64,000 nucleotides of DNA from Paenibacillus_L residui. Lineage in GTDB: Bacteria; Bacillota; Bacilli; Paenibacillales; NBRC-103111. Position numbers and translations under genes: made by a program. Below the pieces are notes generated by a model. The model was not told where the DNA came from and ran no database searches. It saw nothing but the letters and a program-made list of their open reading frames with translations. Shown here piece by piece: positions 39,035 through 46,036 of this stretch. How positions within the stretch are numbered: the stretch's first letter is position 1; the number at the start of each line of letters is the position of its first letter. Location of the stretch: NCBI RefSeq assembly GCF_042677205.1, contig NZ_JBHTIU010000023.1, positions 12,638-76,637 of the forward strand. The letters are read 5' to 3'.

Positions 39035-39062
39035 TTGTTGTATTTCTATATTTGTGTACAAT
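39035..39062 (+). promoter_or_regulatory. Repressor promoter (PRM-like)
   Basis: TTGTTG (39035-39040), a 16-bp spacer and TACAAT (39057-39062), 34 bp before the repressor TTG start. Operator half-sites overlap it on both sides. Confidence 0.65.
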
Positions 39063-39095
39063 ATAGTTGTACTTCTAATTTAAGGAGGAACTACT

Positions 39096-39470
39096 TTGTT
39101 TCATCCTGAAAGATTGATAGAGTGGAGAAAAAAGAAAAAGCTAACCCAAGAGCAGTTAGCGATCAAGGTCAATACTACTAAAGGAACAATTAGTAACTAC
39201 GAAAACGGCCATAGTACTCCACCACACGAAACTCTCGTTTCCATTGCGAATATATTAGATGTATCAACTGACTTCCTTCTTGGCCGAACAAACCAGCCTT
39301 CCGAAGATACATCCAAAGAGGAGGAAGAAGAAAGCGATACAGAAATCAGCATGTTTTTCAAGGACTTTAAGAGCGCTCCGAAAGAGCGTCAGGAGGAGAT
39401 GCTCCGCTTCTGGAAATTTATACAGGAAGCAGAGAAAGACCGGAAGCCTGGTCAAAGACAGGATGATTAA
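39096..39470 (+). CDS. CI-like prophage repressor, XRE family
   Basis: A 124-residue repressor. The XRE domain covers residues 5-62 (W-R-K-K-K-K-L-T-Q-E-Q-L-A-I-K-V-N-T-T-K-G-T-I-S-N-Y-E); an acidic linker (E-E-E-E-E-S-D) and a short helix follow. No LexA-like peptidase part is present; ImmA, coded 0.75 kb downstream, is the likely inactivator. TTG start with AAGGAGG. Expressed in the lysogen. Confidence 0.88.
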   Translation: MFHPERLIEWRKKKKLTQEQLAIKVNTTKGTISNYENGHSTPPHETLVSIANILDVSTDFLLGRTNQPSEDTSKEEEEESDTEISMFFKDFKSAPKERQEEMLRFWKFIQEAEKDRKPGQRQDD

Positions 39471-39516
39471 GCAAGTACCCGAGCCGATCGGGATTGAATA
39501 CTGAAAGGCAAAACAA

Positions 39517-40152
39517 ATGAAACGGATATTCGTTATAACTATGGCTGTTTTTCTCACTTCTGTTGTTTCGGCATGTGGTGGCAGTGATGAGAACACTAAG
39601 GATAGTAAACCCGTGAATACACTGACAACAAAGACTGAGACACCAGTCTCCAGAGAAGATAGTACTAAAACTGAAATGGAACCGGTCATCGAAGAAATCC
39701 CTTTGGATGCACAAAGAGATTTCTACATTAAGACGACTAAACCTGAAATAGATCATATTGTAGATGAATTTGATTTTATATGGGAAACCCTATGGACTTA
39801 TACATTTCAAAGTGTAACCGACGGAAAAATAACTTCCTCAGAAGCATGGAAAAAACTTGATACTGCAAAAAAAAGATATGACTTAATCTACCAGCAAACC
39901 GGAGAACTCCCGACTGATGGTTTAGACAAAGAATTGAAAAAGAAACTCGGTTCCTTTCAGGTTGAAATAGAAGATGCAATTGCATTCCGATTAGAGGCCA
40001 TTAAAAAGGCTAAAAAGATGTTTGATAAAGGGGAGTTTCCTGCCTCAGAAGTTAATGATATACAAGATATCGTAGATCAGTCTGGGGATTACTTCTTACA
40101 AGGGATCTTATATCTAACTGATATCGAGAACACTTTAGGCATCGAAAATTAA
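39517..40152 (+). CDS. Prophage lipoprotein, candidate superinfection exclusion
   Basis: A 211-residue lipoprotein with a signal peptide (MKRIFVITMAVFLTSVVSAC) and lipobox V-S-A-C, Cys20. After a Ser/Thr/Lys linker (21-60) the mature part is helical and soluble. It lies between the repressor and ImmA genes, the place where lysogenic-conversion lipoproteins such as Ltp-type exclusion proteins are found in other Gram-positive phages. No family recognised, so the exclusion role is inference from address and location. Confidence 0.7.
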   Translation: MKRIFVITMAVFLTSVVSACGGSDENTKDSKPVNTLTTKTETPVSREDSTKTEMEPVIEEIPLDAQRDFYIKTTKPEIDHIVDEFDFIWETLWTYTFQSVTDGKITSSEAWKKLDTAKKRYDLIYQQTGELPTDGLDKELKKKLGSFQVEIEDAIAFRLEAIKKAKKMFDKGEFPASEVNDIQDIVDQSGDYFLQGILYLTDIENTLGIEN

Positions 40153-40159
40153 TAACTTT

Positions 40160-40181
40160 AGCCCTCGGGGCTTTTCTTTTT
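40160..40181 (+). terminator. Terminator after the lipoprotein gene
   Basis: AGCCC (40160-40164) pairs with GGGCT (40168-40172), followed by TTTCTTTTT. It would separate the repressor-lipoprotein mRNA from immA-int, at least partly. Confidence 0.7.
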
Positions 40182-40215
40182 ACTCAAATGCAGAACATAC
40201 ATTCGAGGTGCCATC

Positions 40216-40704
40216 ATGACCTACTATCGCACTACTCATCTGGAGGATTGGGTCGAAAGAATGTACACCAGGTTAGGCATCCAGAATCCGTCCCAACTGA
40301 ACGTTTTTGAGATCGCATACCGTCTCAATGCTTGGCTATATTTCAACGATTTTCCTAGCAAATCAATCGAACGAAATGGACTGATCAGCATCAGTCTCGA
40401 TCGAAGACGTTCTCCTCCGGAACAATGGGAAGATTTTCTACATGAACTATGCCATGTCCTAAGACATTCCGGTAACCAAATGCATTTGCCAAAACCATTC
40501 GTTGAATTGCAAGAATGGGATGCCGACAATTTTCTACTGTACGCAGCTATCCCATATTCTATGTATCGCAATCTGATTCTCCCTTCTCGGGAATGCGAAG
40601 CAATAGACATCATTGCTCGGGAATTTGGCTGTACTCATGCACTTGCCGAGCGGCGCCTTCAGCAAATTCGGAGAAGAACGTATCAATATGTCATAGGATT
40701 ATGA
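40216..40704 (+). CDS. immA: ImmA/IrrE metallopeptidase
   Basis: A 162-residue peptidase with H76-E-L-C-H80 and a following acidic helix (E-W-D-A-D-N-F) that gives the third ligand. In ICEBs1 and many prophages ImmA cleaves the repressor after DNA damage or signalling and so causes induction. Here the substrate should be the repressor at 39096. Next to the integrase gene. Confidence 0.88.
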   Translation: MTYYRTTHLEDWVERMYTRLGIQNPSQLNVFEIAYRLNAWLYFNDFPSKSIERNGLISISLDRRRSPPEQWEDFLHELCHVLRHSGNQMHLPKPFVELQEWDADNFLLYAAIPYSMYRNLILPSRECEAIDIIAREFGCTHALAERRLQQIRRRTYQYVIGL

Positions 40705-40735
40705 ATAAGATAGATATATAGGAGGAGGGTTTCAA

Positions 40736-42316
40736 ATGTTTAAACTACCTTCTGGAGAATATGCTGCCTACCTTCGAAAATCACGTGTAGACCTTGAAGC
40801 TGAAGCTAGAGGCGAAGAAGATACATACAAACGTCATATGCAAATTCTTTTAGAGCTGACCAAGCGCCATGGAATTACTCTTTCGAAAATATATAAAGAA
40901 AAACCGGCTACATCTGGCGAGAGGATTTCTGAGCGTCCTCAGATGATTCAATTACTTGAGGATGTCGAAAATGAAATGTGGACCGGTATTCTTGTCGTTG
41001 AGGTCGAAAGGCTCGCGCGTGGCGATACGATGGATCAAGGGATTGTAGCCCAGGCATTTAAGTATTCTGATACTTTAATCGTGACTCCAATGAGGATATA
41101 TGACCCGCAAAATCCTGATGACGAGGAATATTTTGAATTCGGTTTATTTATGAGTCGCAGGGAGTTTAAGACTACGACGAGACGTCTCCAAGGCGGCCGT
41201 GCAGATGCGGTCAAGGACGGCAGGTATGCCGGTAGCAAACCGCCGTATGGATATGATCGAAAGAAACTGCCTGGAAAAGGCTATACACTCGTACCAAATC
41301 CAGACCAGGCCCCCATAATCAAGATGATTTTTGATATGTACGTGCGTGAGGGTAAAGGAACGGGGCTGATCGCTAGGAGATTGAACGAGCTAGCTGTTCC
41401 AACTGCAAGGAATAGCATTTGGACGCTCCAAACAATCAATGGGATGATACGAAACCCTGTTTACATGGGGAAAATTGCCTGGAATAGACGACCCACAAAG
41501 CGAAGAAGAAAAGACGGGATCTTACAATTGTCTCGACCAAGGGCAGATAGGAAAGATTGGCTACTCTACCAAGGTAGACATGAAGCAATAGTCGATGAGA
41601 AGACATGGGAAAAGGCTCAGGAAATCCTTGAAAGTAAAGATATTACTCCTGCTCCAACTGGAATAATTACGAATCCCCTCGCAGGTTTGATCCGTTGTGA
41701 TATATGCGGACGATCTATGGTTCGCAGACCCTATCACAACAGGCCCGCAGCTATCATGTGTGCTACATCACTTTGCAAAAATGTGAGTTCGGAATTGGAC
41801 CTGGTGGAGGATAGACTTTTAGAGGGGCTTCGGATATGGCTAAAGGATTATAAGGCACAATGGATGGAAAAAAAGCCAAGAGAAACTGCGCCAAAGGAAG
41901 ATATGCTCGAAGCAAAGTTGAACATTTTGAAAAGCGCCGAAAAGTTGCTAACCGAACTTATAAATCAGAAGGATAACCTTCACGACTTACTGGAACGTAA
42001 AATATATTCGATCGATGAATATATGGAGAGATCACAAATACTATCTTCCCGTATCCAAGAAGCTAAAATGGCGGTGAAAACTTCAAAAATGGAGTATGAA
42101 ATTGAAGAGAAGAGGGAAAATGCTAAAGTTGAGATCATCCCTAATGTAGAGTACGTGCTTGATGTATATAGGAAAACTAATGATCCCAAGAAACAAAACG
42201 AATTGTTAAAAACAGTACTGGAATATGCGACATACAGAAAAGAAGTAGGGGGAAGATGGAATCCGGATGCGATTCAGCAGTTTACGCTGAAATTATATCC
42301 AAAATTACCGAATTAA
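40736..42316 (+). CDS. int: Large serine recombinase (phage integrase)
   Basis: A 526-residue serine integrase. The resolvase domain has Y-L-R-K-S-R with catalytic Ser16 and V-E-R-L-A-R-G-D; a recombinase domain starts near 155 (Y-A-G-S-K-P-P-Y-G-Y-D); a zinc ribbon (C-D-I-C-G ... C-A-T-S-L-C-K) is near 305-335; the C-terminal part is coiled coil. AGGAGGAGG-like site upstream. It ends about 20 bp from the phage-cotJC junction, as expected for an integrase next to its att site. Excision would also need a directionality factor, perhaps one of the small early genes. Confidence 0.94.
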   Translation: MFKLPSGEYAAYLRKSRVDLEAEARGEEDTYKRHMQILLELTKRHGITLSKIYKEKPATSGERISERPQMIQLLEDVENEMWTGILVVEVERLARGDTMDQGIVAQAFKYSDTLIVTPMRIYDPQNPDDEEYFEFGLFMSRREFKTTTRRLQGGRADAVKDGRYAGSKPPYGYDRKKLPGKGYTLVPNPDQAPIIKMIFDMYVREGKGTGLIARRLNELAVPTARNSIWTLQTINGMIRNPVYMGKIAWNRRPTKRRRKDGILQLSRPRADRKDWLLYQGRHEAIVDEKTWEKAQEILESKDITPAPTGIITNPLAGLIRCDICGRSMVRRPYHNRPAAIMCATSLCKNVSSELDLVEDRLLEGLRIWLKDYKAQWMEKKPRETAPKEDMLEAKLNILKSAEKLLTELINQKDNLHDLLERKIYSIDEYMERSQILSSRIQEAKMAVKTSKMEYEIEEKRENAKVEIIPNVEYVLDVYRKTNDPKKQNELLKTVLEYATYRKEVGGRWNPDAIQQFTLKLYPKLPN

Positions 42317-42317
42317 T

Positions 42318-42533
42318 TCATTGATAACTAGTATGAGCAAATTCTTCCGTTCCTATGTCCGTCAACAATCCGATGACCTTATCCGGGATCGAATATCTCT
42401 GATTCAAATACCGCAAGGCGGCGGCCAGCTCCCCGTCAGCCCCCCCGTATTGTTCGATCAAATATTTAGCCATCCGCGGATCGCACTTGCTGACGCGAAC
42501 CGGATACTGCAGCTTTTTTTCATAAATCCACAT
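42318..42533 (-). pseudogene. cotJC: cotJC 5' fragment, interrupted by the prophage
   Basis: 71 codons, of which the first 67 match CotJC, a spore-coat di-manganese catalase of about 190 residues. Glu35 and the E-E-F-A-H metal-ligand motif (63-67) are present; the remaining two thirds are missing and replaced by TSYQ-stop. The reading frame up to the junction is undamaged. As it stands the product cannot form the full ferritin-like fold. After prophage excision the gene could be whole again. Confidence 0.88.
42325..42350. other. Prophage attachment junction inside cotJC
   Basis: cotJC sequence, read on the minus strand, is intact up to the E-E-F-A-H codons (about 42333-42347) and then changes to phage sequence coding T-S-Y-Q and a stop. 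The crossover core must lie at or just before this point. The partner site is outside the window on the left. Confidence 0.75.
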
Positions 42534-42579
42534 AAAAAGCTCCTCCCATTTTGTTTACGTTATCCCTCTCTCTATATGG

Positions 42580-42843
42580 TTAGACCTGCCACGGCCATGG
42601 GGACTCTACCCACTGCCAAGGATAGCGCGAAAAGCTATGTCCAAACTGCATCAAAGGACCATATTCCAGCTCGAATTGCTTGGCGAGCTTCTGCCTTTGC
42701 TGGGCAAGCTGGTTAAACTGTTGGAGAGCTTGTTGATCGCCGGGATGGGTGTCCAGATAAAGCGACAGCTCAACCAGTGCAAAATCGACCTCCTGCAGCT
42801 CCCGCAGCCTCCGGTAATATTGTTCATCCAACGTTTTTTGCAT
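42580..42843 (-). CDS. cotJB: Spore coat protein CotJB
   Basis: An 87-residue protein with the CotJB pattern (Y-Y-R-R-L-R-E-L-Q-E-V-D-F-A-L-V-E-L-x-L-Y-L-D-T-H-P). Works with CotJA and CotJC in the inner spore coat. Middle gene of the cotJABC operon. Confidence 0.92.
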   Translation of the reverse strand: MQKTLDEQYYRRLRELQEVDFALVELSLYLDTHPGDQQALQQFNQLAQQRQKLAKQFELEYGPLMQFGHSFSRYPWQWVESPWPWQV

Positions 42844-42861
42844 TACCGCTTCTTCTCCTTT

Positions 42862-43065
42862 CTATGGTCTGCCTTCATACGGACTGTATAAAGCCGGCCA
42901 CAAAGTACCCCGCTTCAACGCCTCGGACAAATGGAATTGAGGTAAATTGGGCTGCTGGAAGGGGATATATAATTGGGGCGGTGTCTGATAAGTCTTCACC
43001 CGGATGGGCGGACATGGATCATGCGGCCCGATAAACGGATAGTAAGTTTTAACCTGAGTGAACAT
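42862..43065 (-). CDS. cotJA: Spore coat protein CotJA
   Basis: A 67-residue protein with Y-Y-P-F-I-G-P-H-D-P-C-P-P-I near the N-terminus and F-H-L-S-E-A-L-K-R-G-T-L-W-P-A-L-Y-S-P-Y, both CotJA hallmarks. CotJA helps place CotJC in the coat. ATG 43065 follows GGAGG. In B. subtilis the operon is under sigma-E in the mother cell. Confidence 0.92.
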   Translation of the reverse strand: MFTQVKTYYPFIGPHDPCPPIRVKTYQTPPQLYIPFQQPNLPQFHLSEALKRGTLWPALYSPYEGRP

Positions 43066-43110
43066 GGTCCCTTTACTCCTCCTCTTAGCTTTATTTGGGC
43101 TCTCACTGTT

Positions 43111-43118
43111 AGAGTATG
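43111..43118 (-). promoter_or_regulatory. Possible sigma-E -10 of the cotJ operon
   Basis: Minus-strand CATACTCT, close to the sigma-E -10 (CATACANT), 46 bp before the cotJA start. A -35 match is poor, so the call is tentative. Confidence 0.35.
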
Positions 43119-43260
43119 ACAGTCGCCTACATTTGGTTTGGGCTACCGCCCCTTTTTTATGGCTTACAAAATAAGAGAATTCCGGGAGTACCACCGCCAA
43201 TTCCTCTCCAAAAGTTCTTCAGCGGGCGAAATTCGCTAATGATCCCGGAATTCGGACCGA

Positions 43261-44589
43261 TTATTTTATTTCAGGGTTTTGCTCTGGAGTATAGATATTC
43301 ACTCTTGTAATCCGCAGACGGTCGATTTCCGCCACTTCGAACACGTGGTCATCCACTTCCACGGCCTTGCCTCTAGCCGGCATGCCTTCCAGCTCCTTGA
43401 ACAGCCAGCCTCCGATGGAATCGACCTCCTCTTCTTCTATGGATAAATGGAGCAGTTCATTAACCTCCTCGAGGAGCATGCGGCCGGATACGGACACAAA
43501 CCGGTCCTTCACCTCAATGTCCGGGCGTTCGTTCTCATCGAACTCGTCCCTGATTTCTCCTACAATTTCCTCGAGAATATCCTCCGTTGTCAGTAATCCG
43601 GCGGTGCCTCCATATTCATCGATAACGATCGCCAATTGCGATCTGCGCTTCTGCATCATCCGCAGCACATCGCTGATTTCCGTCGCTTCCGAAACCGCCA
43701 GGATGGGGCGCAGAAAGCTCGCCAGATCATGCTCCTCATCCGGATCCGCCGTCAATAAATCAGTAATATGCACGAAACCGATAATTTCATCTTTATCCTC
43801 TTCGGCTACCGGATAGCGGGTATGCTTGGTTAGATAGACCAGGCTCATATTTTCTTGAAAGGACAGCTCCGTGTACAGGCACTGCATATCGGTACGGGGC
43901 ACCATGACTTCACGGGCCAACCGCTCGGAAAATTCAAAAATGTTGTCAAACAGCTTCATTTCATCCTTGTTGATATGCCCGCTCTTGGCGCTTTGGTTCA
44001 TCAATATCCGGATTTCCTCTTCCGTATGCGCCTCCTGCCTGGCAGCGGGCTTAATACCGATTGCTCTCAGCAACCAATTCGCCGCCCCATTCAACAGCCA
44101 GATAACCGGATAAAACAATTTGTGAAACAAGATCAGCGGACCGGCAAGCCATAATGAGGTTGATTCGGATTTCTGAATAGCCAACGATTTAGGCGCCAAT
44201 TCACCAAGCACGATATGTAAAAAGGTGATAATGACGAAAGCCAAAATAAAAGACAGCGTATGGCTGAACGCCGCATGATTCCATCCGAATACGGCTAGCA
44301 TCGGATCGATTATTAATCTTGAGATCGCGGGTTCACCGACCCACCCCAGACCCAGGGATGCCAAGGTGATTCCCAATTGGGTCGCCGACAGATAAGCATC
44401 CAGCCTGTCCGTCACCTTAAGCGCGTATTTGGCTTTCGCATGATGATTTTTGGCAAGCTCCTGCAGCCGGGTAGCCCGGATTTTGACGAAAGCGAATTCC
44501 GCGGCGACGAAGACCCCGTTCAGAAACACAAGAAACAGGACCAGAGCAATATTCCAAATGATTTTCCCAAGTTCAAATGGAGTGTCCAT
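43261..44589 (-). CDS. CNNM/CorC-type (hemolysin-related) membrane protein
   Basis: A 442-residue membrane protein. Residues 1-190 hold the DUF21/CNNM membrane domain with about three segments (I-A-L-V-L-F-L-V-F-L-N-G-V-F-V-A-A-E-F-A-F-V; L-G-L-G-W-V-G-E-P); 200-340 are a CBS pair (V-P-R-T-D-M ... Y-G-G-T-A-G-L-L-T-x-E-D-I-L-E-E-I-V-G-E-I); the end is a CorC/HlyC domain. Related proteins export or take up magnesium. ATG 44589 has AAAGGAG 9 nt upstream; it is monocistronic. Confidence 0.88.
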   Translation of the reverse strand: MDTPFELGKIIWNIALVLFLVFLNGVFVAAEFAFVKIRATRLQELAKNHHAKAKYALKVTDRLDAYLSATQLGITLASLGLGWVGEPAISRLIIDPMLAVFGWNHAAFSHTLSFILAFVIITFLHIVLGELAPKSLAIQKSESTSLWLAGPLILFHKLFYPVIWLLNGAANWLLRAIGIKPAARQEAHTEEEIRILMNQSAKSGHINKDEMKLFDNIFEFSERLAREVMVPRTDMQCLYTELSFQENMSLVYLTKHTRYPVAEEDKDEIIGFVHITDLLTADPDEEHDLASFLRPILAVSEATEISDVLRMMQKRRSQLAIVIDEYGGTAGLLTTEDILEEIVGEIRDEFDENERPDIEVKDRFVSVSGRMLLEEVNELLHLSIEEEEVDSIGGWLFKELEGMPARGKAVEVDDHVFEVAEIDRLRITRVNIYTPEQNPEIK

Positions 44590-44690
44590 TGGAATTGTCT
44601 CCTTTGCTTTCCGAATTACAACACCTCTTGCGTATTGTCCCATTTTTGCACCGGAATCATTCTTTAGGAGAATTTACTGCCTGGGAAAAT

Positions 44691-44716
44691 AAAAAAAGCT
44701 CCTAACGGAGCCTTTT
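44691..44716. terminator. Hairpin terminator
   Basis: GCTCC/GGAGC stem (44698-44711) with A-run on the left and T-run on the right, so usable in both directions. Confidence 0.6.
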
Positions 44717-44758
44717 CGAAGACGAATAACCCGGTTTTAAAGGAAGCTTTTTATGCCA

Positions 44759-44808
44759 ATTAGAAAGTTGTTCCATTTTAATGCTTTAATGAACATAAAC
44801 TTTCTAAT
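44759..44808. repeat. 50-bp imperfect inverted repeat
   Basis: ATTAGAAAGTT (44759-44769) pairs with AACTTTCTAAT (44798-44808); inner GTTC-C-ATT and AATGAAC extend the stem. AT-rich, between two terminators. May be a small mobile-repeat remnant or a structured 3' end. Confidence 0.5.
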
Positions 44809-44813
44809 GTGGT

Positions 44814-44847
44814 AAAAAAAACAACTGCCTCTACAACAGAGACAGTT
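44814..44847 (-). terminator. Terminator of the radical SAM gene
   Basis: AACTGCCTCT (44823-44832) with AGAGACAGTT (44838-44847), nine pairs plus one mismatch, and a minus-strand U8 run. It lies 10 bp after the gene. Confidence 0.8.
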
Positions 44848-44856
44848 GGGTGCAAA

Positions 44857-45960
44857 TCAGATAACCGCTTTTCTCTCTTTAAAATCGATTCCCTTGTAGT
44901 ACATATCCGCAACCAGTAAATTCGGTCCGCAGCATCGGGCTTCCGGACAGTGGCAGTTGACCATTAAATTAAGAGGATGCTCCAGCCATCTTGCAAACAC
45001 TTCCTCCAAACGGTCGGAATGAATATTGCCGAGAGATGATAAATCGGAGAAATCCGTAACATAAACGTCCCCTGTAAATAAGTTGACGTTCAAACGATTC
45101 CGCCCGTCCGGGTCATTGCGTACCGTTACATTGGGCTCCCTCTGCAGTCTTGCGATCAATTCGCGGTCTTGGGCATCGGAGCTGCAGCTAAAGAACGGCA
45201 GCGTTCCGAACAGCATCCATACCTCCCGATCCCGTTCATCCAGCAGACGGCTGATCGACTTCCTCAGCAGATCAAGCGGGAGCTTCGGCAGGTGAGCGGC
45301 AAAAGAACTCGGATACATCGGATGAACCTCGTGGCGGCGGCAGCCCATTTCGACAATAAGCTTATGGATATCCGCTATTTTGTCATGAGTACGGTAATTG
45401 ATCATCGATTCCGCGGAAACGAACAGGCCGGCTTCGCTCAAAGCCCGGGTGTTGTTAACCATTTTCTCATACATTCTGGCCGCTGTGCTCTTCCTCACTT
45501 CATGCGAAGCGTTGGCAAAGCCGATCTGGTGGAAATCGTCGGCATTCAAGTAATTGAAAGAAATATGGAGGACGTCCAAATAAGGCGCCATCATCTCATA
45601 CCTGGACAAATCCAGTGTGACGTTCGAATTAATTTGGGTGCGTATCCCTCTGGACTGCGCATATTTCAATATCGGGACGATATACTCCCGGACCGACTCT
45701 TCATGATAGGTCGGTTCTCCGCCGGTAATGCTGAGCGTCTGCAGATGCTCCACTTCCTCCAGACGCTTCAGCACGGAAGAAAGAGGGAGCTTCGCTTCCT
45801 CCTTCATAACAAGCGCGTCGCCTACCGCGCAGTGCTCACACCGCATATTGCACAGATTGGTCACCGTCAGCTCGATGCTGGTTAATACATGCTTGCCGTG
45901 CTGATGCAGGGACAATATCGGATCCCAGGGATCGTACTGGGGACTCATGGGTACTTTCAT
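44857..45960 (-). CDS. yfkAB: Radical SAM/CxCxxxxC protein, YfkAB family
   Basis: A 367-residue radical SAM protein. The cluster motif is C37-N-M-R-C41-E-H-C44 in T-N-L-C-N-M-R-C-E-H-C; S-I-T-G-G-E-P-T follows. The C-terminus has C-H-C-P-E-A-R-C-C-G-P, the second cysteine motif of the YfkAB group. ATG 45960 is preferred over 46023 for its ribosome binding site. The reaction is unknown; spread in spore formers is known for this family. Confidence 0.85.
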   Translation of the reverse strand: MKVPMSPQYDPWDPILSLHQHGKHVLTSIELTVTNLCNMRCEHCAVGDALVMKEEAKLPLSSVLKRLEEVEHLQTLSITGGEPTYHEESVREYIVPILKYAQSRGIRTQINSNVTLDLSRYEMMAPYLDVLHISFNYLNADDFHQIGFANASHEVRKSTAARMYEKMVNNTRALSEAGLFVSAESMINYRTHDKIADIHKLIVEMGCRRHEVHPMYPSSFAAHLPKLPLDLLRKSISRLLDERDREVWMLFGTLPFFSCSSDAQDRELIARLQREPNVTVRNDPDGRNRLNVNLFTGDVYVTDFSDLSSLGNIHSDRLEEVFARWLEHPLNLMVNCHCPEARCCGPNLLVADMYYKGIDFKERKAVI

Positions 45961-46036
45961 ATTATTCACACCTGACTTTATTGTTGGTTTAGCCTGACCC
46001 TTATTGTAACTGAACGGAGCCAAAAGTTAAACCTTT

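Larger units (their letters stand above)
38967..39074. promoter_or_regulatory. Operator array of the lysogeny switch
   Basis: CTTGTACTT occurs at 38967-38975 and 39023-39031, GTTGTACTT at 39066-39074, CTTGTATGT at 38994-39002 and the near-inverse AAGTATAAG at 38982-38990. The sites sit over both divergent promoters, as CI/Cro operators do. Confidence 0.65.

Noticed and set aside
40700..40736. Sporulation sigma-factor promoter directly before the integrase gene
   Set aside because: Only 31 bp separate immA and int, and no sigma-E or sigma-K -10 pattern is visible; cotranscription with immA is simpler.
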